Assembly: GCA_029959085.1 (NCBI GenBank)
Contig: JARWIR010000051.1
Location: 3,224,001-3,288,000, forward strand
DNA length: 64,000 nucleotides
DNA from: Nemophila menziesii
Taxonomy: Eukaryota; Streptophyta; Magnoliopsida; Boraginales; Hydrophyllaceae
Reading direction: 5' to 3'
Shown here: positions 11,716 to 22,055 of the stretch, in pieces
Numbering within the stretch: the stretch's first letter is position 1
Layout: every line of letters begins with the position of its first letter
Notes under the pieces: generated by a model
The model's input: only the letters and a program-made list of their open reading frames with translations
What the model was told of the DNA's origin: nothing
The model's database searches: none
Translations under genes and position numbers: made by a program

Positions 11716-12068
11716 CGGTGCGGTGTACCGCAGAGGACAAAACCCATACCACGGGTAGATCCGCGGGTTTTATACCGAGACGAAAAAAAGACCCATGCAG
11801 ACTACCCCCTGCACCGCACCCCTACACCGCACGCATAAAACACGTGCCACGGGGTGCTCCAACAGGTATTTTGACGAAGGATGCTACAGAAGCCGCGGTA
11901 CACCCCTGCGGTGTACCCCCTAGTCTGCACCATGGTCCGCGAGCCCAAAACCCGTGCCACGGGGTAGGTACCACGGGTATATTGCCGAGGCAAAAATTTT
12001 AAATCAACAGAAGCTACGGTGTACCCCGCAGTGTACCCCCTAGTCCGCAGGGATGGTCCGCACGGCGC
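11716..12068 (+). repeat. GC-rich degenerate tandem array with palindromes, upstream of env-like ORF (E1)
   Basis: A roughly 350-bp GC-rich island in AT-rich surroundings. Units of about 100-125 bp repeat the motifs GCGGTGTACCGC, GCCACGGGGT, TACCCCCTAGTC and CATGGTCCGC in degenerate form. Several are palindromic. Its position between pol and the env-like ORF matches a different GC-rich array in E4 (46165-46605). Confidence 0.8.
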
Positions 12069-12502
12069 CGCCAGAGAGAGAAAGTTACGGATTTGAGTGT
12101 ATAAAGGAGGTATGAAGCCATTATTCCGAATTTTATAACCCTCAAACCTATTTCTCCTTTCCACAACTCTCCTAACTCCATTGAAGCTCATCAAAACCTT
12201 CACCAATCATCAAAACACTACCCAATCATCAAGAAAAACACATCAAACCTTCTCTCCATATCATTACAAGAGAGAATCAAGCACCCAATCCTCACCAAAT
12301 CCATCAAGTGAAGAATAAATAGCTTAAATTTTCACAATTCATCCTACAATTTCTTAAATCCAAGCCAACCCATTACAAATCCGCCTCACCCACATAGAGC
12401 TTCATCATCCATTCATATTTCCTAAGCCAAATCAAGCTTGTTCAACCATTAATTCACAAGTTCAAATTTCGAGGGTTGCTAAAGCTTTGAGTTGGGGGTT
12501 AA

Positions 12503-13672
12503 TTGAGGATGACAAATAGAACAACAATTTTAGCTAGCAAGAGGGAGGTGAAGAACAACAAGGGATTGCATTTAAACAAGAAGAAATCAATTAACAAAGG
12601 TTCTAGTTCTAAATCAAAGTGTAAAGATAAAGTTGAAGATGGTGCAATACCTTTGTGTGATTGTAATGGTAAAAAGATTTACTTTTATCCAAAGGAGAAA
12701 ACACAACTTCCACAAGGTCCTACACCTAAAGAGAAAGAGGAAGCTTTAAAAACCTTAAAAGCTTCTGCAGAGAAACAAGTAAAAGAACTACCTTTTGCTT
12801 ATGAGAAAGTATTCAAGGAAGAAGTTGGTACAGGAGAATATGCAAGATTCTTAGAGCTTGGCGAGAAAGTGGGTTGGTCTACGTTCATGGTAAGACGTTC
12901 TGAATTATGTCATGAGTTAGTTTTGGAATTCTATTTAGGCCTCTTTAGCCGAGATAGAAACGATTGTGTTCCAATTAGAGGAAAGCTAGTTCCTTTCACA
13001 GTTGAGGAGATTAGAAACCACTTCAAGTTTAAGAAATTGAAAGGTTATTGCAAATTTGAAGAAGCGGTTGCTAAATGAAAAATCTTTGATGAGGAATTAC
13101 TTTTTGAGCATATATTAGACAAGGAGAAAGTGCAATCACATAAGGGAGAATTGAAGGAACCTTGGCCTTACAAATATCTTCAATCGGATGCGAGAATTTG
13201 GCACAATTTCCTTATTCCTAATGTCTTTGGAAACACACGAACTTTGGATGTGACTATGAAGAACGCTCTACTGTTGGACTGTATTTTGAGAGGAGAAGAA
13301 GTAGATGTGGAACAGTTGATCTATGAGGAGGTGATACGATTTTCGGTCTTTCCTAAATCGGTTTATAATGTTAAATTTCCAACTATGATCACGTGTCTTG
13401 TGCGAAAAGCGAATGTTACATTGGGTGATAATGCTTGGATCAAGGATATCTTTCGAAGAGCGGGTTCTACGCAAGTCTCGAAAGAAGAAAAGGAGCAAAA
13501 TTGGCAAGAGAAGATGGAGGAGTGTTTAACAAAATTTGAAGCAGCTCAAACTTCCTTAGTCAATGATGTGGCACAAATCAATGGTAATCAAGTGCACATC
13601 ATGAAACTCCTCGAGAAATTAACGAAAGGTCCAGCAAATCCTACCTTGGATATCAATGATGCGAGGCAATAG
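12503..13672 (+). pseudogene. Athila env-like/ORF1-type protein with one in-frame stop (E1)
   Basis: A 390-codon frame beginning MTNRTT and interrupted once by TGA at 13076-13078. The E4 protein (44454-45782) is clearly related: both start MTNRT and share the pattern ARIWHNFLIPNVFG / AKIWSRFIIPTFFG, a long central domain, and a coiled-coil-like C-terminus (here QEKMEECLTKFEAAQTSLV). Plant databases usually label this family 'Athila ORF1' or 'putative plant transposon protein'. The position after pol is that of env in Athila elements. I see no clear signal peptide or membrane span, so an envelope role is not supported. Its function is unknown. Confidence 0.85.
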
Positions 13673-15266
13673 CCTCGAGAGTATGTTCTCTTTCTTCCTT
13701 ACCATTTATGTAAATATGTTTATCTGCTAATTTTAATTTCTGTTTTTCGAGTCTTTTTCGAGTCGTGGGGACACGGCTCATTTTTGAGTTGGGGGTGTGG
13801 GGATTCGTTGTCTATCATCTCCATTTTTTCTGTTTTTAGGTAGAAATTAAATTTTTTGATACATGTGAATTAGATGTAGAGTGTGTTTAATAGCTTGAAA
13901 GCATAAGCTCAATGAATTAATGATAAGAAGTAATATGTTTATGAGCTATTTTATTTGTATGCTTTGAGTATTTTCAGGAAAACACACGTTGATAGTAAAG
14001 AAAAGATTAGTGAGTAATCTGATAGAAGGTATGTTCGATCTCAGGGAACCTTGGGAAGTGTGTAGGCCGTGAGATCCAAGCTTGTTGAAAAACCATTTGA
14101 TGAAAGAGCTAAAGGTAAGAAAATAACGAAATTACATAGTGTAGAAAGTGATTAAGGCGGTTCTTTCATGTTTGAAGCCCTTGAAGCCTTTTTATACCTT
14201 CTCACCTTGTGATTTTTTATTTTATACGCTATATCCTTCTCAGCCCCTTCTAGCCTTTCTAAAGCTTTTTATTGAAACACGTTATAAGCCATATCCCTTT
14301 AGATTATAGGACTTTTCCATATGACCCGCACTCGAATCGCGATGCATAGACAGTTGTTTTAGAGCTTGAGTTTGGGGTGGTGGGTCCACCATTATGGGAA
14401 TTGTTATTGGGTTGGGATTTTTGAGCTTATTAATTGTGCTTTGTGCTTTATATTGATGATGATTCACAGATTTTAATTGTAACCCTTTGCCGGGGTAATA
14501 GTGAATGAAAAAGAAGCTACGAGCTAATTTTGCCAACAAGGGCATTAAAAGAAAAAATATATATATGAGAAAATAGCGTGATATCTCAACATTAAAAGAG
14601 AGTCATGGCTATAGAAGAAAATTGATTTGAAAAGAAAAGAAAATATATATATTCGGACCGGCAAAGTGGAATTTTATGTGAACATCTTAAGCTTTAAATT
14701 GGGTTATTGGGGATGCTAAATTATGCATCAAGGAATTCATTGGGTTGAGTGAGAAACGTTTTATGAGAGTAACTCAAGCTCTAGGGAGATTCGTTGATGG
14801 CTAGTGAGGAGAGAGCCAAAAGCTCACTCCAAATTATCCAAATATATGATCATACCGTCCCTAAGCCTAAATTACAACCTAAAAGACCTTTTGAATCTTT
14901 GCTATGTAATTGAGAAGTGATTGAGCCATTAGAGATTAGTTGAGTGGATCTTTGAATACTAGTGAAAATCAATGAACAATCTATGGCTTCCTTGGGGAAC
15001 TGAGTAAAGTCCCAATCCTTATTACATTGCGAAACTAATATGATCTTGAATTCAAGCCGTGTTGACTGTGGATATGAGAAGTGTACAAGTATGCAGTTTA
15101 TGAATATTATTGCATGAAATTTTCTGAGTTATGTGCTTTAGGTTTATTCTATATTCTGCTATGCTTTTTCCCATTGTGTTAAGAATTTTATAAGTGTGTA
15201 TTTATAGACTTCCCTTTGTTTTTATCTTTATTGTATCGGGACGATACAACTTTGAGTTGGGGGTCT
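13673..15266 (+). other. long 3' non-coding region and polypurine tract (E1)
   Basis: About 1.6 kb without coding capacity, matching in style the 3' region of E4 (42986-44453). Shared landmarks include the GAGTCGTGGGGACACGGCTC block after the env-like stop. The true polypurine tract is TTTGAGTTGGGGGTCT (15251-15266), next to the LTR start. Near-copies of it occur at 12486, 13784 and 14368. Confidence 0.8.
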
Positions 15267-15844
15267 TGATGTCTCCTCATTTGTGATAGATTAATTTTAG
15301 GATGAGATATCATTTTTAGTGATTTAGAAGTCATAAATGTCGATTTTCTTGAGAAATAGTGCACTTTCCTATTTTGAGTCTTATTTAGTAAAATAATATT
15401 TTTAGAGCATATTGGGTTTAATTGTTTATTTAGTGTGTAGCTTTAAAGATAATTATGGAGATTAATTAGAGTCAAAGTCAAAGACTACAACTTATGGAAA
15501 GAGATTTGCATGGTAATTGGAGATAAGGAAACAAAAGCTAAAAAGATGGAAAAGGAAAAGCTGCATAAATCTGGGATTCTACAGTACACGCCTAAAGAAG
15601 TGCTATTTAGCCCAAGAAATAGGCCGATTTTGGTAATTTCCTTTCATAGGGACATAGATAATTCTGTGAGGATTCTTTTGGTATCTTATGGAGCTCAAAC
15701 CGACAATTAACGAAGAAGATATGCTCAAAACGGTCCAGCAGTGTTTATCTTTATTTCCATACGAATTTGAGTTGGGCTAGGAGTCCAATACTTTATCTCT
15801 TCCTCAAGAAAACGAATTAGGTCTTCTAAACACCTATAAATACA
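15267..15844 (+). repeat. partial 3' LTR of E1
   Basis: It starts TGATGTCTCCTC directly after the polypurine tract. It aligns with the first 580 bases of the E2 LTR (23583 down to about 23005). It breaks off at CTATAAATACA, where duplicated segment B begins. Confidence 0.88.
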
Positions 15845-15847
15845 AGT

Positions 15848-15956
15848 ATAATTGTCCAATTGTTCATTTAATTGTCTATCTAATTGTCTAATTATCTATG
15901 TAATTATCCAATTGTCCATCTAATTATCCAATTGTCCATCATTTGGTCCATTTGTC
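15848..15956 (+). repeat. minisatellite, about 18-20 bp units
   Basis: Repeats of a CCAATTGTCCATCTAATTAT-like unit. Copy C (35795-35872) has fewer units, so the array has changed length since duplication. Confidence 0.75.
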
Positions 15957-16249
15957 AAGGTAGGGTTGTACAAAATACATCCAATGGGCTGTACATATAT
16001 ATAATGTCTGTCCAGTACGGGCTGTACATTCATAAAAACACTAGTAAAACAACTAGAATTTTGCTTAGGTATGTATGGACCCACATGTCTATACCAATTA
16101 ATCAATTTATCTAGACACTACCCAAAATGAACTACGTTTTTCAAAGAATGTCTAGACCTATTGCACAATCACATTTTTAAAATAGAAAAAACGAACAAAA
16201 TACCCCAACATTTTAAAAAAATCACGTTTAAAAAAAATAGTAAAACATT

Positions 16250-17060
16250 TGTTTAGAAAATGGACTAGACCATCAAGGGTTGGACCCAACAATGGCTGGA
16301 CCAACAAATAAGCTAACCCTACGTTTAAAAAAAAGAATTGAAGGAGGCTGGACCCAAACAACCTGCTGGATCCAAGCTGCTGGACACGAACAAGCTGTAG
16401 GATCCAAACCCAAACACGCTGCTGGACCCAACGAACAAAATAAGTTTTTTAAAAAAAAACCAAAAAACGCAGATCTGAACGAAGGCCTCGCGTTGGTGGT
16501 GGTGGACCTCTGCGCTAGAGGGAGGCGACACTGGTGGAGGTGGTACTCGTCGGTGCTTCGTGTGGGTGGTGGTGGAGCTCTGCAGGAGGGAGGCTCGTTG
16601 TACAGGAGCGGCAGTGTGACGGTGATGGAGGACAGCCGCGATTAGATCGAGAACAGGGGTGGTTAGATCGAGAACACGGAGTGGCGAATGATGGCGGCGC
16701 CGGTGTTGCAGTGGGCTTCTTCTCCGGCGTCGTTGATGGTGGTTGGGGTGGCTTGGTGTTGCAGTTCGGCGGATCTGTTCTCCTCGCAGCAGCGGTTCTG
16801 TTCTTCTCGCAGCATCAAGGCAGCGGATCTGTTCTCCTCGCAGCAGCAACGGATCTGTTCTCCGGCGTCGTTGATGGTGGTTGGGATGGCTTGGTGTTGC
16901 AGTTCGGCGAGTGGTGGTGCGTCGGCGGTGCTGAAGGTGGTGATGAAGGAGGGCATCGATGGGAAGGTGGGATAGAGAGAGAAAGGGGTAGAGAGAGGGG
17001 GGAGGCTTTTGAGAAAAAAACCTAATAGGGTTTTGGTTTTTGGTTTTTTGTTTTTTGGTA
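16250..17060 (+). other. GC-rich block with internal direct repeat, non-coding or UTR-like
   Basis: The block begins with repeated TGGACCC/CTGCTGGA motifs (16280-16435). A GGTGG-rich, GC-rich tract follows, and then a direct repeat of about 140 bp spacing (CTCCGGCGTCGTTGATGG at about 16719 and 16860). ORFs are open on both strands because of composition and are low-complexity, so no gene is called. The purine-rich GAGAGAGAAAGGGG end and the position before gene relics suggest an old promoter or 5' UTR, or a transposon end. The same block recurs at 36190-36960. Confidence 0.55.
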
Positions 17061-17164
17061 CAGAGAGGGGGTGTTTTTGGTCTTTTTCTTTCTTTCTAGT
17101 TAGGGTCTAATGGAACTTTTGGGATGGGCTTTATTTTGTAGTTTCATATGTTGTGGGCTTTGTA

Positions 17165-18590
17165 TTTTTTTTTTTTTGGACAAAGGGTGGTGCATCAGCA
17201 CCAAACAACAATAAATTAACCTATCCCTATTTTATCTAATCTAGCAGCTACATCAAAAACGCTAAACATCCCAAGACGTTTAGAGAGAGCCCCGTGTCTA
17301 GCGTCCTTTGCCAATTTATCCGCCTTGCTATTATGCTTTCAATTCACGTGACAAAAGGACACCTGTCCAATTTCACTTGCCTTGCGAATAATTTTGCGAA
17401 GAATAGGTTGGAGGTTCCAACGCGCCGCTGACACCTGCTTAATACCTTGAATAATTTCAAGGTTATCTGAAAACATAATTTTCTTCTTCCCATGGAAGCT
17501 TTCCCCAATTTCTGTGGCCTTCAGAACTGCATAAGCCTCACCTTCGGCAATTGAGTTGCACTCTAGCTCTCCACTGAATTCGATGGTTTTGTTCTCCTGT
17601 TTATCCAAACAAACGACTGCAATTCCTGATGGTTCCCATTTGTTGAAAAAAGATGCATCACAAAAAAAATCCATCTCTGTTTGTGTAGCTTGTAAGATTT
17701 GCACCTCTTCCCTATCGTCCTTTCCGGATATGCTTTGCGTCGTTGTTTTCTTCCATTCTATGCCATGTAGATCTTGCATAAGTTTTGTCGTTGCTATATT
17801 AACCCCAGTTCCATTGATTGATATCCCTTCATAAATCGCTTTCATCTTTCCCTTCCATATATTCCACAAGGTTATCATTATGATATCTTTGACTATGTTT
17901 TCTTCCCAACCTCCCTCAACAAAAGATTTGATAATTTTCAAAAACCATTGTTCGAAATTTTCTTCTAGATTGTCTTGTATTTTTATTTGAAGAGGTGACC
18001 CAGCCCAAATATCCTTGCATAAGTTACAGCTAAGGAGGAGATGTTCTATGTTTTCTACTGGGTGGTTGCACCATAGGCAATTTTTTGAATCTGCACATTT
18101 CCGTATATATAGGTTTGCTCTAGTGGGAATAGCATTATTGCATAAACGCCAAACGAAAAGTCTGATTTTTTTTGGTATGTTTGACCTCCATATCATTTTC
18201 CAAATTGGAGATTCATGATTTGATAATTGTTTTGTTGTTGTAGGTCTATTGATGATTTGTTCTTCTGTTATAACTTTATATCCTGTTTTGGTATCATATG
18301 TTCCATCTTTTGAAAAAGGCCAGACGAATTTATCTTCAATTTCTAGATCTGTTTCTTTGATTCTCTTTATTAGAGGGATTACTGGTTCCGGAAAGGTATT
18401 ATGTAATATCTCAGGATCCCAATCTGTAGTTCCTTCTTTCATAAGTTCATTGACTTTCGTAAGTTTTGTTCCTATTGGTTTATTTATTTCCCAACTTGTG
18501 TCAATCCATCTTTCAGTCCAAATATTGGTGTTCTTCCCGTTCCCTATTATCTTAATTGCCCCTTGCTTGACAAAAAAAAAAAAAAAAAAA
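17165..18590 (-). mobile_element. L1-type LINE, 5' truncated
   Basis: Inserted in copy B only. Copy C shows the site without it (near 37555-37575). On the minus strand the 3' end carries a poly(A) tail, seen as 13 T at 17165-17177. The 5' end is truncated near 18571, and a 19-base A run (18572-18590) sits at that junction. Content is the C-terminal part of ORF2 only. Confidence 0.88.
17215..18571 (-). pseudogene. LINE ORF2 C-terminus: zinc-binding RT region and RNase H
   Basis: The frame enters from the truncated end with IGNGKNTNIWTERWID, typical of the region after plant LINE RT. A zf-RVT domain follows (IWKMIWRSNIPKKIRLFVWR, with CLWCNHPVENIEHLLLSC). An RNase H domain comes last (FFCDASFF, ELECNSIAEGEAYAV, FSDNLEII). 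A TGA at 17339-17341 interrupts the last motif, where relatives have Asn-x-Lys-His-Asn-x-Ala-Asp. The downstream frame still reads KHNSKADKLAKDAR. No RT catalytic region remains, so it cannot act on its own. Confidence 0.9.
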
Positions 18591-18640
18591 TTGCCCTTTT
18601 ATAATCCCTTCCCTTCTATTCCTTACTTCAAACTAAACCT

Positions 18641-18862
18641 ACGATTGGTAACCCTTTTCCCATCTTTCATTCTTCAGTTTCATATTTTAATATTATCGAT
18701 GGGGTAGAAGATGCTCGTTTTACTGTGAATCAAATGATCCGAACACGATCTAAGCTTACTGTTATAGTTTACAATAAGCTATTGGGTACTGTTGTGAAGA
18801 AGAAAAATTACCCTTATGTTGTTTATTTATTCAGAGAAATGCGTATTTTGGGGATCCGATAG
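18641..18862 (+). pseudogene. PPR protein N-terminal fragment (copy B)
   Basis: A 73-codon frame resembling the N-terminus of the Rf-like PPR relics at 40755-41012 and 55953-56210. Shared strings include GNPFP, VEDARFTVNQMI, KLLGTVV and FREMRILG. The last 35 residues fit half of a PPR motif. It is on the opposite strand to the larger PPR relics. It ends at TAG 18860-18862 and is followed by an inverted copy of its own downstream sequence. Not functional by itself. Confidence 0.78.
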
Positions 18863-18875
18863 ATAATTACATAAT

Positions 18876-18975
18876 GAATATAACAATGAATTGTTAATGC
18901 TCTTTAAAAACACCGCAAAACCAATATTGCTTTTTTTTAACGAGCAGTAACAGTTTATAGTTATACTCATTGAAC
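18876..18975. repeat. snap-back inverted repeat of PPR sequence
   Basis: The left arm (about 18880-18914, ATGAATATAAC ... CTCTTTAAAAA) and the right arm (about 18934-18971, TTTTTTAACGAGCAG ... ATACTCATT) are imperfect reverse complements. Both correspond to the PPR region at about 40690-40750. The spacer is about 20 bases. Also present in copy C (about 37855-37955). Confidence 0.7.
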
Positions 18976-20013
18976 TTAACAGTGACACCTCGAGGATGGG
19001 GCGATCAGTGATTTTTGGGTAAGGCGAGGCTGTTTTTTTGTTTTTCCCGTTTCAGTTTTGGATGCTTTTTTTGTAATATGGATTTTTTCTTCCCTTTCAG
19101 CTAATCTTAAATAAACTCCAGGTACGTGTAATTGCATTATAGGTCCTTATATTATGCAATATTTGCACTACAGGTTCCTAAGCTTTGTTATACTATAGGC
19201 TAGAAGAAAGATGGCCTGTGATTGTTTCTGTTGGTTGGGTGGATATGTTATGAGGTAATTATTATGTTAATTTAAGCTAGATGTATAGTACGCTTAAGCT
19301 TCGAGAAAGTGCAGATAATATTTTCTACCCTACACAGAACAGTCAAACGCATAACTTGAGGGGCCATATAGTTGAAAAAGTAAAATGTGCATTAATTTTT
19401 TGATAATGTATTACCTATTTGAATTCGAGTATATGATTATGCTATATTAATGGTGTGAACAAGCTTTTCGGTATGTTATGCTTAAACACATAACAGACTC
19501 CTGTAAGTATATATTTGGTATTAATATCTGGTGCTTTAAACACTGTTATCCATTAATACCAAATGGACATAAAGACTAAAGAAAACAGTGGATTAGTAAT
19601 TTGAACACTGAATAAAGGTGAGTGAGCGTACAGTGTTCTTAAATTGAAAGATATACTTAGTAACATATAAAGTCTGTACAGGCATCAATATTTTTCTCTT
19701 TTTATTTCGTTTCATTGCTCTAAGAGGGCATCATGTTTCACGAGTTGTCATATTAGTACTCTGAACAGGGTGTTAAAGATTGTTTCTTGGCTGAACCAGG
19801 AAGTGATGAATTTTTGAGGTCCAATCAAAAGCCCAGAAAAGTATGAAATCTGATATGCTTCTTGATTATGCGATATTCCAGGTAAAAGAACATGAGAATA
19901 TGTTTTTTTTTTTTAAAAAAAAAAAATCTGTAAGCCTATTAAATAGAAGCTCAATTTTGTAAATTCTATTGAGGGCACTCTTAAAGAAAGCAAATTGTTA
20001 ATTTGTCTCTCAA

Positions 20014-20372
20014 CTTCTGTTGGGAAGATATGAATTATTTGTCTCAAGCCAAGGAAAATCAGAGAAATTAGTTTCGGGATTAGTGAAACCATTTGATGCA
20101 CATTTAAAAGTAGCAGAAGAACAAGTTAAATTGTACGTTCAATCCATAAAGCTTAAAGTTGAAAACTGGTTAAGTAAAGGAACACCTGAAAGGTAGTTTA
20201 AACGTGCATCTTGGTTACTAAAATTGTAAGTTACGCGTATAATGATTATTATTTATTATATAGATTTTTGCGATTTGTTAGTACACCCGGGATTTTGAAA
20301 ATGGTTAAAATCTTTGATGCTGAGGTGTCACAGTTAGAAGCAGGTCAAAGACTTTATTCTCAGTTACAATAA
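20014..20372 (+). pseudogene. COP1-interacting-protein-like gene fragment, two exons (copy B)
   Basis: Exon 1 (20014-20192) reads [37 protein letters not shown] and ends AG|GT. Exon 2 (20264-20372) begins after an AG acceptor and reads [19 protein letters not shown]. The split Arg codon is restored by splicing, which supports the exon model. The pattern (self-similar to FVSS-G-TEKL-SGL-KPF, KGT-ERFVRFVSTPE) is that of the N-terminus of plant COP1-interacting-protein-related proteins, as I recall the family. Only about 95 residues remain of a protein normally many hundreds long. Upstream and downstream exons are not seen. It is therefore a gene fragment. Confidence 0.7.
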
Positions 20373-20576
20373 TAGGTCCACTAAATGGTTAATATTACTG
20401 ATAATGTATGATTTCAGGGAGTAGGAGTGAAATGTCAAGCATGAGGTTCTCAAATTACTTAGAGGAGTCTTTAAGGGAAAAATTTGGAGTATGAAAAAGA
20501 GGGAGTTTCTATAGCTGAAATACTTAAAATTGGAGGCTTTAGATATTAAAGACTGTGATGTGCCCCTTTCACTGCC

Positions 20577-21299
20577 TTGAGAAAATTGGTGTTGTAAAAA
20601 ATATAAACATTTTTTACTTTATTTAAATTCTTCATTAAACATCATATTTATCCATCTTTACGCCTTCATGTAAAGATCGATTAATGTTTGAAGGTGGACC
20701 AAAAGGAAAATGGATTGTTTAATTTTATTTTTTTTCAAATATGTGCAATTATTTTTGAAGCATATATATCTTTGTCATAAAGATGGTGTTTATTCTCCAC
20801 TTCTTAAACAGTGTTATGTCGGTTTTTTTATTATCAATTTATTTGTTTTTTCCGAAAGTGTTGAGACTCCGTAAGTGCATGAATATATTCTAGGTCACGT
20901 TATTTTTGTCTGATCTGTTTTCCTATATAGTAGTGCATTAAAGTTTAAATTAAGCTCAGATGTAGTAATATGACACATCACTTTTACTCAGAATATACTT
21001 GTAGAATTATCTAAAACAAAGAGACTTCCCAAATTTATTAGGGATTCTAGGCAGACGAAGTTTGGAAAAGTCGCCCACTGGAATTTGCCTGTTGATTAAG
21101 GCAAAGCTCATAAAATAAAAACCACGTGCTGTGATAATTCTAAATTTCACCCCTGTTTCCTGTTTGTCCAACTTATGGACAAATTATCAACTTTCCACAA
21201 CCTACTTATTACAAGAAATTTCAGCATAAGATTGGAGAAAGTTCTTAATATCAGGCTAGAAAAGAAGAAATGAGTGTTTCTTTAGTTTAGCTATAGGAC
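20577..21299. repeat. AT-rich tail of duplicated segment B
   Basis: Shared with copies A (4635-5250), C (39290-40030) and, for about 125 bp, D (54854-54980). Nothing coding is recognised. About 35 bases of unrelated filler (CCAAAACCCACACAT and neighbours, near 21300-21338) join it to the E2 gag. Confidence 0.75.
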
Positions 21300-21339
21300 C
21301 TCATAATTCTAAGCAAACACCACCAAAACCCACACATGG

Positions 21340-21900
21340 TGGTTGTCTTTCTAGCCAATCGCTAGCTCTTCCGGTCAAGAAAAACGAAAACATATGACAA
21401 TACAGTTGCTCGTGTGTAATGCCTGGAGTAATGTAGGCATCACAAATCTGCATGAACTTCTGAATCGCTTTTACCGGATCTTGAATTGCTGTACCAGTAT
21501 AGAGTCTGAAACTCTGAAATTGACTGAGCATGCCTGGATCGGGTCTAAATTTGATATTCGGAATCTCAGGAGGGCGGTAACCAATTGGTTGAACATGGAA
21601 TGGTACATTAAGGCCAGGTAGATCTTGTTCAACTCGGTTTTGTTGATTAAGATTATTCCCATTACCTCCTCCTACTGGTAATTGTTGTCCTTCTTGTCCA
21701 CCGAGTGGTGGATCTTGTTGACCGAGAGCTGCACCAAGTGGTGGGTCTCCTCCTACTGGTAACCCTCCTACTGGTAATTGTTGTCCTCCTACTGGTGGGG
21801 TTGCCATAACTCTTCTCAAGGCTCTTTCCTCACGAACTCGTTTGTTGTAAGGTCTGAAGCTCCTCTCAGGCTCCGATAAAAGAAGCCAAGAATTAAACAC
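21340..21900 (-). pseudogene. Athila-like gag N-terminal part (E2)
   Basis: The frame starts at ATG 21898-21900, about 130 bases after the PBS. The N-terminus is followed by about five Pro-Val-Gly-Gly / Pro-Leu-Gly-Gly repeats (residues 35-75). The gag core then begins (VPFHVQPIGYRPPEI, FMQICDAYITPGITHEQLY, SDWLERQPP). The frame runs on into filler and ends at 21301 in unrelated sequence. It supplies the gag start that E1 lacks. Truncated, so inactive. Confidence 0.88.
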
Positions 21901-22030
21901 TGTGAAACCTGAAAAAGACTAAAGCAAACCACAAGCGTAACTCTGGAAAAATAAAAACTAAAACTGAAAAGTAAAAACTAATTAAAGACTAAAACTCGAA
22001 ATAGATAACCCACACGCTAACGAGACACAA

Positions 22031-22049
22031 GTCCCCAGCAGCGGCGCCA
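22031..22049 (-). other. primer-binding site of E2
   Basis: The minus strand reads TGGCGCCGCTGCTGGGGAC, the usual Athila/Tat-type PBS (tRNA-Asp class). It lies a few bases from the LTR end. Confidence 0.9.
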
Positions 22050-22055
22050 AAAACT

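Larger units (their letters stand above)
8925..15844 (+). mobile_element. Athila-like Ty3/gypsy element E1, both ends truncated, pol core deleted
   Basis: The order is gag (from its middle), protease, the last part of integrase, a GC-rich tandem array, an env-like ORF, a long 3' non-coding region, a polypurine tract and a partial 3' LTR. The 5' LTR, PBS and gag start are missing on the left. The LTR is cut at 15844 where duplicated segment B begins. RT, RNase H and the integrase core are absent, so the copy could only be non-autonomous. The gag start and LTR closely match element E2 (21336-23583), so both belong to one subfamily. Several stops and frameshifts are present. Confidence 0.9.
15845..21299. 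repeat. duplicated host segment, copy B
   Basis: This matches 35785-40055 (copy C) over almost its full length. Copy B alone carries the LINE (17165-18590). Copy C alone carries a Tourist MITE (37054-37502). The order within the segment is minisatellite, GC-rich block, PPR fragment, snap-back inverted repeat, COP1-interacting-protein-like exons and an AT-rich tail. Copy B lies between two Athila fragments of the same subfamily. Confidence 0.88.

Noticed and set aside
16325..17025. Long overlapping ORFs on both strands in the GC-rich block (and again at 36219-36899)
   Set aside because: They are open because of composition, encode low-complexity Gly/Val/Ser-rich peptides, and differ in frame between the two copies.
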